NCBI GenBank assembly: GCA_011170375.1
Contig: DUEV01000006.1
Coordinates: 1 to 64,000, forward strand
Origin: Dehalococcoidia bacterium
Lineage (GTDB): Bacteria > Chloroflexota > Dehalococcoidia > Dehalococcoidales > Fen-1064
Reading direction: 5' to 3'
Length of the DNA stretch: 64,000 nucleotides
In this document: positions 49,257 through 59,660 of the stretch, one piece after another
Position numbering within the stretch: the stretch's first letter is position 1
How the letters are laid out: each line of letters opens with the position of its first letter
Notes under the pieces: model-generated
Seen by the model: only the letters and a program-made list of their open reading frames with translations
The model's database searches: none
What the model was told of the DNA's origin: nothing
Made by a program: the position numbers and the translations under genes

Positions 49257-49275
49257 GTCCTCAAACCTGCTTGCT

Positions 49276-50583
49276 TCAACGGACCTCAGGCAAAAAGTCC
49301 ATACCGATGTGGCCTTCTTCCTCAAGCTGCCGGTATTCCTCGTCAGATACCCCAAGGAGTTCTTTATAAACGTATTCGTTGTGTTCACCGAGACGGACTG
49401 GCGGACGGCGGATACTGTTTGGCACCCGCGAAATCTTGAAACTCAGACCCGGATATATATGAGTGCCACACTCCTCATGGGTAAGCTCCTGGAAGAATCC
49501 TCGCTCCTTGAGGTGAGGGTCGGTATAGGCATCATCCTCGAAGATTATTGGTCCGGCGGGGACTCCCTCCTTCTGCAGCATATACATCAGGTCGTAGTGG
49601 TTGTGCTGCATGGTCCACTCCCCAATATGCCTGTCAAGCTCGTCCTGATTATGCTCCCGGCTAAAGCTGTCAGCAAATTTCTCATCCTTAGCCCACTCCG
49701 GGTCACCCATGGTACGGCAAAGCCCCTGCCACTCCTCATCAGAGGTGACGGTGATGTTTACCCAACGGTCTTCTCCCGAGCAACGGTAACAGCCACAGGG
49801 AGCCGCTCCCGGCATACGATTTGCCATACTCTCTTGAACACGATTATTCATGGTGTAGTCCATGATAGCCTCACCGAGGTGAGGCATTGTGGCCTCGGCC
49901 TGGGCCATGTCGATATGCTGTCCCTTACCAGTACGGTTACGGTAGTGCAGGGCCATGAGCACCGCCAAGGCAGCGGTTGCCCCGGCGGCTTCGTCGGCGT
50001 GATAAACGGTGGAGGTGGTCGATGGGTCACTATCGGGGTAACCCCTGAGAAAAGTATGACCTATGAAACCCTCCTGGTGGACACCCAGCGCCCGGTAGTA
50101 CTTGTACGGTCCGGAGTCGCCGAAGCCGGGCATGGAGAGCATTATCAGCTTCGGGTTTATTTCTTTCAAGACATCGTAGGTAAGGCCAAGGTTCTCTTTT
50201 ACATGGGGGGCATTACTCTCAAGGAAGACATCACTTGTCGCAATAAGTCGCTTGAACATCTCCTTGCCGTTTGGCTGTGTCAGGTCCATGGTGCAACTGA
50301 GCTTGTTCCGGGCATGGGCATTAAAAAGAGTCCAGCGGTTCCATGGCCGAAAGCTAACATCCCGCCCGCAGTAAGTGGCTATCCCTCCGGTCCGGATTGG
50401 GTCGGACACTATTTGCTGGTTCGGATGCGCGGTACCTCCCCTGGTGAGGACCTGAAAATGCTTGATTGATTCCACACGGATAACCTCAGCCCCCCAGTCA
50501 GCCAGGTTCATAGTAGCGAACGGCCCGGCATAGATGACCGTGATATCAACAACTCTGATTCCTTCCAAAGGCAACTTGGCCAT
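49276..50583 (-). CDS. CaiB/BaiF family CoA-transferase
   Basis: LPLEGIRVVDITVIYAGPFATMNLADWGAEVIRVE. Confidence 0.92.
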   Translation of the reverse strand: MAKLPLEGIRVVDITVIYAGPFATMNLADWGAEVIRVESIKHFQVLTRGGTAHPNQQIVSDPIRTGGIATYCGRDVSFRPWNRWTLFNAHARNKLSCTMDLTQPNGKEMFKRLIATSDVFLESNAPHVKENLGLTYDVLKEINPKLIMLSMPGFGDSGPYKYYRALGVHQEGFIGHTFLRGYPDSDPSTTSTVYHADEAAGATAALAVLMALHYRNRTGKGQHIDMAQAEATMPHLGEAIMDYTMNNRVQESMANRMPGAAPCGCYRCSGEDRWVNITVTSDEEWQGLCRTMGDPEWAKDEKFADSFSREHNQDELDRHIGEWTMQHNHYDLMYMLQKEGVPAGPIIFEDDAYTDPHLKERGFFQELTHEECGTHIYPGLSFKISRVPNSIRRPPVRLGEHNEYVYKELLGVSDEEYRQLEEEGHIGMDFLPEVR

Positions 50584-50628
50584 TACTAGCTCCTCTCTTC
50601 TACAAGCGTAATAATATCCACAACAACC

Positions 50629-51843
50629 TCAGATTACTCCCTGCTCCCTCAATCTCTCCAGGTCTTCACCAGAGTATCCCAGCTCACTGTAGACCTCGGC
50701 ATTATGCTCACCCAAACGGGGGGCCGGTCGGCTCGCTCGCCAGGGAGTCTCATCCATCTTGAAAGGTGCCCCGGGGTAGGTCAGCTTGCCGGCGACGGGG
50801 TGCTCTATTTCCTCCCAGAACCCCCTTGCCTTCCAGTGAGGGTCATTAACCAGGTCGCCGGGGTCGTTTATTGGTCCGCAAAGTACGCCGGCCGCTTGAC
50901 CGGCGGTAATAATCTCCAGCTTGGTGCGCTCGGCAATCCAGGGGTACCAGATAATGCTGAACCTCTCGAGGTTCTCCGGGTCCCGCTGCCCTTCCTGGGT
51001 GCTAAATCCAGGGTCGTCTAACAGTTCAGGCATATCCATCATCCTGCATATCCTGTCCCAGAAGACAAAGCCCCCGGTAAGCTGGAAAAAACCGTCCTTA
51101 CAGGCATAAATTCCGTAGGGGAATCCGGGTGGCTCCAGCTCCGGGTCCGGCCGGTAGCTAGTCTCATTGTTATATTTATACGTGATGAGGTGGCTCATCC
51201 GGCGGTCGATAGTGCCCATCTGGCTCTCAAACATACTCATGTCGACGTGCTGGCCGCTACCCTGGGCTTGGCTGGCAAAGAAGGCAATCATGGTAGCAAA
51301 CGCTGACATAGTCCCTACCTGGTACTGGATAACGCTGCCCGCTTTCTTCAGGGGATAGCGGTCAAACATACCGGTCTCGTTCATAGCACCGCCCATTCCG
51401 TAGATAATCAACTCCGATGCCTTGAAGTCCCGGTAGGGACCAGACTGGCCGAAATTGGATATCGATGTCATCACCAGCTTCGGGTTTATCTTCTCCAGTT
51501 CTTCATAGGTTAGCCACAACGACGGCATTACCCGGGGGCTGAAGTTTTCCACGAGGATATCCACACCCTTCACCAGCTCCCGGAAAATCTTTTTCCCGGC
51601 CTCAGTCTTCAGGTTGAGGGTAATCCCCCTCTTGCTGGTATTCAGATGGAGAAAGAGACCGCTCTTGTCGGGATGGGGTTCATCGCCGAGGAAGGGGCCC
51701 ATCTTTCTGGCCGGGTCTCCTCCGTCGGGCCACTCTATTTTGAGGACATCGGCACCATAGTCGGCAAGAAGCTTGGTGCAGTAAGGGCCAGCGATGTGAT
51801 GGGTGAGATCCAGTACCTTGATATCTGACAGTGCCTGTTCCAT
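50629..51843 (-). CDS. CaiB/BaiF family CoA-transferase (second copy)
   Basis: IKVLDLTHHIAGPYCTKLLADYGADVLKIEWPDGGDPARKMGPF. Confidence 0.92.
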   Translation of the reverse strand: MEQALSDIKVLDLTHHIAGPYCTKLLADYGADVLKIEWPDGGDPARKMGPFLGDEPHPDKSGLFLHLNTSKRGITLNLKTEAGKKIFRELVKGVDILVENFSPRVMPSLWLTYEELEKINPKLVMTSISNFGQSGPYRDFKASELIIYGMGGAMNETGMFDRYPLKKAGSVIQYQVGTMSAFATMIAFFASQAQGSGQHVDMSMFESQMGTIDRRMSHLITYKYNNETSYRPDPELEPPGFPYGIYACKDGFFQLTGGFVFWDRICRMMDMPELLDDPGFSTQEGQRDPENLERFSIIWYPWIAERTKLEIITAGQAAGVLCGPINDPGDLVNDPHWKARGFWEEIEHPVAGKLTYPGAPFKMDETPWRASRPAPRLGEHNAEVYSELGYSGEDLERLREQGVI

Positions 51844-52047
51844 GCAATTCCCACTTTCCGGCTCAAGTTATCTTTAATTCGACACGCAGTTCCACAGCTG
51901 AGCCTTTTACTGGATGCCGTGATTTTAGTCCCTAGCTGGCAGGGGTGTCAAGAAAGTTTGTTCGTTGATACGGACACGGCACCTGTTTATTAGTGGTGGC
52001 CCCATCCCCCCACAATATCTTTTCCCACCCGCCGCCCTTTAAGGAAA

Positions 52048-52068
52048 AAGAGGGGCTTCGCCCCTCTT
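52048..52068. terminator. Hairpin terminator
   Basis: AAGAGGGGC-TTC-GCCCCTCTT. Confidence 0.65.
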
Positions 52069-52192
52069 AAACTCCCCTTCATTAGTACTTGGAAACAGCC
52101 CTCTCTTATCAATATCTTCGACGCCATTACTATTTGCGTAGGACAATATTCTACCTGTAATATTTACTGAGTGAGATAGAAACGGAGGCACT

Positions 52193-53341
52193 ATGGAAGA
52201 GATACCCTTTACAAAGACCCTGATAGGCAAAGAAGAGGAAGAGGAGGTTCTGGATACGCTTCGCTCCACGCTGATAGGCACGGGAGTGAAGACTGAGCAG
52301 CTGGAGCGGGAGTTTGCCGCCTACCAGGGGACCAGACACGCCATCGGCACCAACTCCTGCACGGCGGCGCTGCACCTCAGCCTCCATGCCTTAGGCATCG
52401 GGCCAGGCGACGAGGTAATAACCACCCCGATGACGTTCGTATCGACGGCGAGCTCGATAGTCTACACCGGGGCCACACCCGTATTTGCTGACGTTGAGCC
52501 TGAGACGCTGTGTATCAACCCGGCCTGTATTGAAGCCGCTGTCACGGAGCGCACCAAAGCAATTCTACCAGTGCACATCTACGGGCAACCATGTGACATG
52601 GACAGGATTATGGATATTGCCCAACGCCATAATCTGAAAGTGGTCAGCGACTGTGCCCATGCCATCGAGGCTGAATACAGGGGGAAAAGGGTCGGCAGTC
52701 TCGGGGATACCGCCTGTTACTCCTTCTACGCCACCAAGAACATGACAGCCGGTAACGGTGGGATGCTGGTGACCGACGACGACAATCTGACACAACTTGT
52801 CCAGTCGCAGCGGGACCACGGGATGGCCTCCGGGGCCTGGACACGGTACCAGACGGGGGAGTTCCAGGAGTACCCGATGATACAGCTCGGTTTCAAGTAC
52901 ATCATGTGGGACATCCCCGCTTCCATAGGGCTACATCAGTTACGAAAGATTGAGCAGAGGCATAAGAAGCGACTCGAATTGGCTGCTAGATACGGGGCGG
53001 CGCTAGAGTCCCTGGCCGACCACGTGGAGGTATTAAAGACCCGCGAAGGTGTACGGCATGCCTATCACCTTTACGTTACCAAGCTCAGGGGCGTGGACCG
53101 AAACCGGGTTGCTGCCGGTATAGAGAAAAGGGGTATCGGGGTCGGCATCCACTACCGGCCCGTCCACCTCGAGCCGTACTACCGGGAAAAGCACGGCCAC
53201 GCTCCGGGCGAGTGTCCGGTCGCCGAAGACGCCGGAACACGAGTACTGTCGTTGCCGTTCTGGCCAGAGATGACCGAAGAGGAAGTCCTCAGGGTGGTCG
53301 AAACACTCGGAGAAGTCATCACTGAGTGCCGGGGCAGCTAA
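52193..53341 (+). CDS. DegT/DnrJ/EryC1/StrS aminotransferase
   Basis: IGTNSCTAALHLSLHALGIGPGDEVITTPMTFVSTASSI…DCAHAIEAEYRGKRVGSLGDTACYSFYATKN. Confidence 0.92.
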   Translation: MEEIPFTKTLIGKEEEEEVLDTLRSTLIGTGVKTEQLEREFAAYQGTRHAIGTNSCTAALHLSLHALGIGPGDEVITTPMTFVSTASSIVYTGATPVFADVEPETLCINPACIEAAVTERTKAILPVHIYGQPCDMDRIMDIAQRHNLKVVSDCAHAIEAEYRGKRVGSLGDTACYSFYATKNMTAGNGGMLVTDDDNLTQLVQSQRDHGMASGAWTRYQTGEFQEYPMIQLGFKYIMWDIPASIGLHQLRKIEQRHKKRLELAARYGAALESLADHVEVLKTREGVRHAYHLYVTKLRGVDRNRVAAGIEKRGIGVGIHYRPVHLEPYYREKHGHAPGECPVAEDAGTRVLSLPFWPEMTEEEVLRVVETLGEVITECRGS

Positions 53342-53351
53342 GAGGAAAGAC

Positions 53352-54356
53352 ATGATGAATTCAGGAAAAACCTTGAAGGTGGCTGTCATCGGCTTCGGGA
53401 CAATGGGCCGGAAACATACGGAAAACTGCTCGCGAATTGAGGGGGTTGAGGTAGCGGCGGTGGTCGGTGTCGATGAGGTCGAGGCAGAAACAATTAAGGC
53501 TGAGGCCAGAGTTCCCGCCTATACTGATGCGGTTAAAATGCTGGCTGAGGTCCCAGTGGATGCCGTTATTCTGGCCACGCCGCCTGGGTTACGCCGCGAG
53601 ACTGTTATGGCGGCCGCCAATATGAGTAAGTCCCTCTTTCTGGAAAAACCGATTACCCTGAACCTGCCGACCGCCAAAGAGTACTGCGACATCGCTAAAA
53701 AGCAATCACTGGTGAACGCCGTGGGCTTTCAGCTAAGGTACTCTCCGCTGACCGAGCAGGCAAAACAGCTAACTAAAGGTCGGACAGTGACCCACGTCCG
53801 TACCACTTGCACTACCTCTTACTACCTGAAACGGGACGTGCCGGACTGGTTTCTCCAACGTAAACACAGCGGCGGGCCGTTACTTGAGCAGGCTATCCAT
53901 CCCTTCGATATTGCCCGTTTGCTTGTCGGCGACATTACGCACGTCTTCGCCCGTGCCGAGCGGTTACTCTTCCCCGATGCCGGTGAGCTCGACTCCGAGG
54001 ACACGATTGTGCTGGCCTACCGCTTTGCCAGTGGTGCCCTCGGGACGCATACCGATAGCTGCGCCATGACCGAGTTCAACTGGGAGGTCGAGCTGTTCGG
54101 GCCGGACTGGCGGCTGCTGGTCGACTACGCCCGAAAACGGCTCTCCGGGCACATCGGCGAGGAAAAAATCAGGCAGGACTTCCCCGATATCGACCTGCAC
54201 CTGCTGGAGATGCAGACATTCTTAGAGGCGGTACTTAGTCACAAGCCCGAATTAGTCCGTTCCGATTTCGCCGATGCCACGAAGACGCTGGCCGTTGTCC
54301 TCGCGGGGGACCGCTCCATCAAGACCGGCGCCTGGGAAGCCGTCGAGGAGGTGTGA
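53352..54356 (+). CDS. Gfo/Idh/MocA family oxidoreductase
   Basis: VIGFGTMGRKHTENC…FLEKPITLNLPTAKEYCDIAKK. Confidence 0.9.
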   Translation: MMNSGKTLKVAVIGFGTMGRKHTENCSRIEGVEVAAVVGVDEVEAETIKAEARVPAYTDAVKMLAEVPVDAVILATPPGLRRETVMAAANMSKSLFLEKPITLNLPTAKEYCDIAKKQSLVNAVGFQLRYSPLTEQAKQLTKGRTVTHVRTTCTTSYYLKRDVPDWFLQRKHSGGPLLEQAIHPFDIARLLVGDITHVFARAERLLFPDAGELDSEDTIVLAYRFASGALGTHTDSCAMTEFNWEVELFGPDWRLLVDYARKRLSGHIGEEKIRQDFPDIDLHLLEMQTFLEAVLSHKPELVRSDFADATKTLAVVLAGDRSIKTGAWEAVEEV

Positions 54357-55375
54357 AAACTATGGCTGATTGGAAGTCTGTATTAAACGCTGACCCGACC
54401 GACTGGCTCCTAAAGAAGGACAATCCGTCGGTGCGTTATTTCACGCTGGTTGACCTGCTGGATATGCCCGAGGATGACCTTGACGTCCGTCAGGAAAGAC
54501 AGACCATCATGGAACATGGGGTGGTCCCCCAGATACTGGCGAAACAGGAAGAAGGGGGTACCTGGGAAAAGCCCCACCGTTTTTACACAGGCAAATACCG
54601 CAGCACCGTCTGGCAGCTTATCATCCTGGCGGAACTCGCTGCCGACGGAAGCGACGAGAGAGTGAAAAAAGCTTGCGACTTCATCCTGGAGAACAGCCAA
54701 GAAAGGAATACCGGGGGCTTCTCCACGCGGGGAAGTCCCCAGAACAGCGGAGACCCTTCCCGTGTTATCCCCTGCCTCACCGGGAACATGGTGTGGAGCC
54801 TGATGAGACTGGGCTGCCAGAATGCACGGGTGGAACATGGTATTGAATGGATTGCCCGCTACCAGAGGTTCGATGATGCCGAAGGCGAACCGCCGACCGG
54901 CTGGCCCTACGAAAATCATAAGCAGTGCTGGGGACGCCACACCTGCTCAATGGGCGCGATTAAGGCGCTCAAAGCTCTCGCCGAAATACCACCGGATAAC
55001 CGGAGCCCGGAGGTCGTTACCACGATTGAGAACGGCGCCGAGTATTTCCTGCGTCACCATGTATACAAGCGGAGCCACAATCTAAACAGGGCCTGCAAAC
55101 CGGAGTGGCGCAGGTTCGGCTTTCCCCGGATGTGGCATACAGATGCGTTGGAAATTATGCGGGTTCTCACTCGACTCGGCTACAACGACCCGCGCATGCA
55201 GGAGGCCATCGACCTGGTCATCTCAAAGCAGGACGACCAGGGGATATGGAATCTGGATGACACCTTCAACGGGAGCTTCCAGATAGACATTGAGGTCAAG
55301 GGCCAGCCAAGCAAGTGGGTCACCCTCAACGCCCTGAGTGTGCTCAAGCTTTTGGACAACCATGACAAACGCTAG
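54353..55375 (+). CDS. Terpene cyclase/prenyltransferase-like alpha-toroid protein
   Basis: Repeated helical motifs GIEWIARYQRFDD…, LVISKQDDQGIWNLDD; 4-bp overlap with the upstream gene. Confidence 0.6.
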   Translation: MKTMADWKSVLNADPTDWLLKKDNPSVRYFTLVDLLDMPEDDLDVRQERQTIMEHGVVPQILAKQEEGGTWEKPHRFYTGKYRSTVWQLIILAELAADGSDERVKKACDFILENSQERNTGGFSTRGSPQNSGDPSRVIPCLTGNMVWSLMRLGCQNARVEHGIEWIARYQRFDDAEGEPPTGWPYENHKQCWGRHTCSMGAIKALKALAEIPPDNRSPEVVTTIENGAEYFLRHHVYKRSHNLNRACKPEWRRFGFPRMWHTDALEIMRVLTRLGYNDPRMQEAIDLVISKQDDQGIWNLDDTFNGSFQIDIEVKGQPSKWVTLNALSVLKLLDNHDKR

Positions 55376-55491
55376 AGCATCCAGGATGAGATGCTCCGCT
55401 CGGGCTGATCCGCCGCCTTTTCGGCGTAAACAGTGTCGTTTATTCAGGTTATGTTAAATTGTACCCCTGAGGTACAGAACAAAACTAATTT

Positions 55492-55650
55492 TTATTTTTC
55501 GGTTTGCATGGCATCATAAATGACCCAACCGCCGAAGACGAGCAAGACTACAAAGAGAATCCAGTCCAATGCATCCGGGGTATTACCTGGTATCATCCAA
55601 TAAGCCTGGGTTAGAATCAAGACTCCGACAGCAATCAATAGTTTCTTCAC
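55492..55650 (-). CDS. Small membrane protein (52 aa, GTG start), tandem copy 1
   Basis: VKKLLIAVGVLILTQAYWMIPGNTPDALDWILFVVLLVFGGWVIYDAMQTEK*. Confidence 0.65.
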   Translation of the reverse strand: MKKLLIAVGVLILTQAYWMIPGNTPDALDWILFVVLLVFGGWVIYDAMQTEK

Positions 55651-55713
55651 CTGTGGCCTCCCTAATAAAATTAGCGGTATTATAGCACGAGTTTAGCTCA
55701 ACCAAACCAAGCT

Positions 55714-55872
55714 CTATTTTTCAGTCTGCATTGCGCTATAAATGGTGTAAATGCCGAAGAGTAACAGGACCGCGAAAAGAATCCAGTTCAATGCTTCTGG
55801 GGTACAACCTGGTATCATGAAATAAGACTGACATAGAATCAGGATCCCGATGGCAATTAACAGGTTTTTCAC
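55714..55872 (-). CDS. Small membrane protein (52 aa, GTG start), tandem copy 2
   Basis: VKNLLIAIGILILCQSYFMIPGCTPEALNWILFAVLLLFGIYTIYSAMQTEK*. Confidence 0.65.
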   Translation of the reverse strand: MKNLLIAIGILILCQSYFMIPGCTPEALNWILFAVLLLFGIYTIYSAMQTEK

Positions 55873-56155
55873 ATTCTAACCTCCATAACTGAATTACGGC
55901 ATTATAGCACGTGGTAGGTCTAATTAAAACAGGTTCAGGCAATATTATCTACATACAGTCACTGATTGCCGGCAAAGTTGGTTCTTTTTTCGGGGACCAT
56001 TCATCAAGACTAGTGCTGTCGGGAGCTGTCGAGTAACATTAGACAGCGACTTCACTCTCCCCGCTTCCCAATCGTCCCGCGATGCTGTATATTCTGAGTA
56101 ACTATTCAGCTAGAGTTGATACAAACATAACCGGCGGAGAGACAAGGAGGTAGCC

Positions 56156-56815
56156 ATGGCAATTACACTGATGCTGGCGGGGGTGGTCTTATGGCTGGCC
56201 ATTTTCTGGATAGGCTCCATTGCCCTGGAGGCCACCGGCATGGAGCGCACCAAGGCCCGCTTTCAGGTGCTGTCGGCCATCACGGGGACAGGCTTCACCA
56301 CCAGCGAATCCGAGTCTATCGTCAATCACCCCAGGCGGCGCCGGATAGCCACCTGGCTGATATTCATCGGCAACACGGGGGTGGTCGGTTGTATCATCGC
56401 ATTACTCGTCTTCGTACGGGTCGGCATTAAAGCCCCAACACCGACACAAGTCATCGTAATCATCGCCGTGGTCGTGGTTATAATACTGTTTATCACGCTG
56501 GGGCCTATGAACGCCCTCACCAATGTTATTGTTAGGCTGATACACAAAGGACGGGCGAAGGCCTACCTGCTGGCCGAAGAAGTGCTTCACCGGTCAGGTG
56601 AATTTGGGGTAACCCGCGTGGCGATAGGTAAAAAAGACCTGCCAGCCGGTCTAAATGTGAAGAACAGTGGCCTCGGCGAGCGGGGGGTGGTAGTCCTCGC
56701 CATCGAGAGGGGGAATACGGTGCTACCCTTCCCCGAGGACACGGAGACTCTGTCGGCGGGGGACTACCTGCTGTGCTATGGCAAGATTTCGGGGATGCCC
56801 GGTGACACGTCGTAG
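56156..56815 (+). CDS. Membrane protein with C-terminal TrkA-C (RCK_C)-like domain
   Basis: N-terminal TMs; VLAIERGNTVLPFPEDTETLSAGDYLLCYGK. Confidence 0.7.
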   Translation: MAITLMLAGVVLWLAIFWIGSIALEATGMERTKARFQVLSAITGTGFTTSESESIVNHPRRRRIATWLIFIGNTGVVGCIIALLVFVRVGIKAPTPTQVIVIIAVVVVIILFITLGPMNALTNVIVRLIHKGRAKAYLLAEEVLHRSGEFGVTRVAIGKKDLPAGLNVKNSGLGERGVVVLAIERGNTVLPFPEDTETLSAGDYLLCYGKISGMPGDTS

Positions 56816-56866
56816 AGAGGTAGCACGTTTACAGATGGCGGCACGTTAGATAGAATAGGTTCTTAA

Positions 56867-58105
56867 ATGATTTGGCGATTTTCTCTATACGGCTTCCTGA
56901 AGAACCAGCGGTACTTCGAACCGTTCATTATCCTGTTTTTTCTCCAGCAGGGACTTTCCTTCACACAGATAGGCTTCCTCATCGCCTTCCGCGAGCTTTT
57001 CATAAACCTCATGGAAATCCCCAGCGGTGCCGTGGCCGATTTATTTGGCCGCCGGCGCAGTATGATGCTGTCATTCGGCTCCTATATCATTTCCTTTGCC
57101 GTCTTCGGCTTCAGCCAGGACTACTGGCACCTGTTTGTTGCCATGTTCTTCTTCGCCATCGGCGAGGCGTTCCGCACCGGCACACACAAGGCGATGATAT
57201 TCACCTGGCTCCGCATTGAGGGAAGGCTCGATGAAAAGACCAAGGTCTACGGCTACACCCGCTCCTGGTCAAAGATAGGGTCGGCGGTCTCCACCGTCGT
57301 GGCGGTCGCCCTTGTTTTGCTGGCCAACGACTACTCGTGGGTCTTCTTTTTCGCCATTGTCCCGTACGTGGGGGGTCTGGTCAATTTCATGTATTATCCC
57401 AAGGAACTCGAGGGCCAGCCCGACACGGAAGCAGGCATGCGTGAGGTCGTGGCACATCTCTGGGAATGCATCCGCTTGGCCGTGGCAGTCCGCAGACTTC
57501 GCCGCCTGATAGTAGAATCGATGTCCTTCGAGGGTGTGTACAAGGCGGTTGAGGACTATCTCCAGCCCGTAGTGAAAAACATGGCGCTGCTGATTCCCAT
57601 TTTCGTTGGTCTGAGCGATACACGCCGCAGCGCTATCATGATAGGGATTGTTTACGTGGTCCTGTATCTCCTGTCCGCCTATGCCAGCCGAAATTCCCAC
57701 CGGCTCGCCAGTTATGCTGGAGCAGAGGAGGGGGGAAGCCGCCTGCTCTGGAAAGTGGTCTCTGTTCTCTATCTGGCACTTATTCCACTGCTGGTCTTCG
57801 AGTATCACTACGTGGCGATAGTTGGCTTCATCGCCCTTTCTCTCATCCAGAACCTCTGGAGGCCCATTTTAGTAAGTCGCTTCGACACCTTTGCCAGTGA
57901 GACACAGGGCGCTACCATACTATCGATTGAAAGCCAGGCAAAATCAATCTCCACAATGATAGTAGCGCCAATACTGGGGGCGGCAGTGGACTTTATCCGG
58001 GGTCAGGACGGAAGCTGGGGTGGAGAGTTCTGGCCGGTAGCTACGATTGCGGCTGTAATTTCCCTGATTGTCCTGTTTACGCCTCTCAAAGAAAAGGACA
58101 AATAA
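56867..58105 (+). CDS. MFS transporter
   Basis: LFINLMEIPSGAVADLFGRRRSMMLSF, 12-TM pattern. Confidence 0.85.
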   Translation: MIWRFSLYGFLKNQRYFEPFIILFFLQQGLSFTQIGFLIAFRELFINLMEIPSGAVADLFGRRRSMMLSFGSYIISFAVFGFSQDYWHLFVAMFFFAIGEAFRTGTHKAMIFTWLRIEGRLDEKTKVYGYTRSWSKIGSAVSTVVAVALVLLANDYSWVFFFAIVPYVGGLVNFMYYPKELEGQPDTEAGMREVVAHLWECIRLAVAVRRLRRLIVESMSFEGVYKAVEDYLQPVVKNMALLIPIFVGLSDTRRSAIMIGIVYVVLYLLSAYASRNSHRLASYAGAEEGGSRLLWKVVSVLYLALIPLLVFEYHYVAIVGFIALSLIQNLWRPILVSRFDTFASETQGATILSIESQAKSISTMIVAPILGAAVDFIRGQDGSWGGEFWPVATIAAVISLIVLFTPLKEKDK

Positions 58106-58164
58106 GAGATTGTGCGCGCGGCGTATTCCTGGGGCTTAATTAAGCAAGGGACAGAATAGGACTC

Positions 58165-58863
58165 CTAGCCAACGAGGACGCAGTCTGTTAGCATAATGTT
58201 GGTCACGAAGCCTTCGTACTTGCCCTCGACCGTAAGCTCCTGGCCCACGGTGAGATGGTTAAGCTCCGCCGCATCCTCCTTGCCAAACTTACAGTAGACT
58301 TCTCCCAGAGGATGCGGTTCACTGTCAGTCAAAGCAACCCGGTACGTGCCAACGACATCCTTGTTTACCACGCTGTCAACCAGACCCGTTACCCGGAAAA
58401 CGCTGTCCTTGAATTCATCGTGTCCTGCCATTCCGTAGCTCTGGTAAGAAGAGCACAGCTCAGCGACGGTTACTTCCTGTACCGGCTGGGGTTCCTTCTC
58501 CGCCTTTGGCGCAGGTTTTTCCTCCGCTACAGGCTCCTGCTCCATGACTGGTTCAGGCTCTTCGTCTGGAACAGACTCCAATACAGCCGTATCATCGGTA
58601 GTCTCTTGGGCTGGTTCGGGTTCTGGTTCTGTGCTTGCCTCGGCTTCGGTGACCTGATCCGTTTCCGGTTCAGGCTCAATAGTTGATTCGGACTCAACTA
58701 GCAGAGCGGTTAGGGTCGCTTGGCCCTCTCTCTCGTGTTTAAGCTCAGCGAAGGTCTTCGATGTTTTTCCGTAAATCCCTGAGACCAGCGGGTAACCACA
58801 CCACTGGCAAGCCCAGTCCTTGGTCCGCACGGTAGACAGACCACAGTTTGGACAATTTGCCAT
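58165..58863 (-). CDS. Zinc-ribbon protein with Glu/Pro linker and OB-fold (tRNA_anti-like) C-terminus
   Basis: CPNCGLSTVRTKDWACQWCGYPL; VFRVTGLVDSVVNKDVVGTYRVAL…LTVGQELTVEGKYEGF. Confidence 0.65.
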   Translation of the reverse strand: MANCPNCGLSTVRTKDWACQWCGYPLVSGIYGKTSKTFAELKHEREGQATLTALLVESESTIEPEPETDQVTEAEASTEPEPEPAQETTDDTAVLESVPDEEPEPVMEQEPVAEEKPAPKAEKEPQPVQEVTVAELCSSYQSYGMAGHDEFKDSVFRVTGLVDSVVNKDVVGTYRVALTDSEPHPLGEVYCKFGKEDAAELNHLTVGQELTVEGKYEGFVTNIMLTDCVLVG

Positions 58864-59203
58864 TAATCACCTCCGTACGCCCCCCCTAACTGGCTCGGGA
58901 ATAACTCCCTTTGCCGGCGATGCATTCGTACCTTTCTTTGGCACGTACCCTATTATAACATAACATTGCAATACCTGTTCGCCGGAGCCAGTAACCCCAC
59001 AACCATATCTCGCCTGCACGTGCCTTATATGCTGCATAATTGTGACTCTAATGTAAGCACCGGGGAAGTACCAAAGGTACCAATCTGCTGGACAAGAGGG
59101 CCAGTTTAGTGGAACTCGGCACTCGCCCTATCACTTTAGCGGTTGCTTCTGCTTAATTCAATGGTTATACTAGACGTGATTTTAGAAGCGAGGGTGCAGT
59201 CCT

Positions 59204-59626
59204 ATGAGAACAGCAATTATATACCGGTCATTCCTCGGTTCGACGCGGAAGTATGCTGAATGGCTGCACGAATCCATCGAGTCCTCAGACCTGTTCAAAC
59301 CGCGCCAGATACATGATAAGAAGCTGGCAGAGTACGACCTCGTGATAATCTGTTCTGGTACATATGCAGGCTGGATAAGCCTTCGGGGTTACCTGACTAA
59401 GAAATGGCCCGCTCTACAGGGGAAAAAGGTAATCTTGCTCGTAGTGGGCCTGGTGCCCCCCGAGGACGCCGAGAGCATAGCCGCCTATATGAAGATTCCC
59501 GAAAATATCAGGCAGGAAATCCAGTACTTCAAGGTGCCGGGGAGGTGGGGTTCCAGAAATCGGGATGCCGTAAAGAAAGAAAACCTGCAGCCCGTCCTCG
59601 AATATATTCAGGGACTTCAATCTTAG
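59204..59626 (+). CDS. Flavodoxin-domain protein
   Basis: IIYRSFLGSTRKYAEWL…YDLVIICSGTYAGWIS. Confidence 0.75.
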   Translation: MRTAIIYRSFLGSTRKYAEWLHESIESSDLFKPRQIHDKKLAEYDLVIICSGTYAGWISLRGYLTKKWPALQGKKVILLVVGLVPPEDAESIAAYMKIPENIRQEIQYFKVPGRWGSRNRDAVKKENLQPVLEYIQGLQS

Positions 59627-59660
59627 GCGATTGTTAATTGCTTAGACCCCGAAATTATCA

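Noticed and set aside
49309-50469. 386-aa plus-strand ORF
   Set aside because: Antisense shadow of the CaiB/BaiF gene; no recognisable protein features
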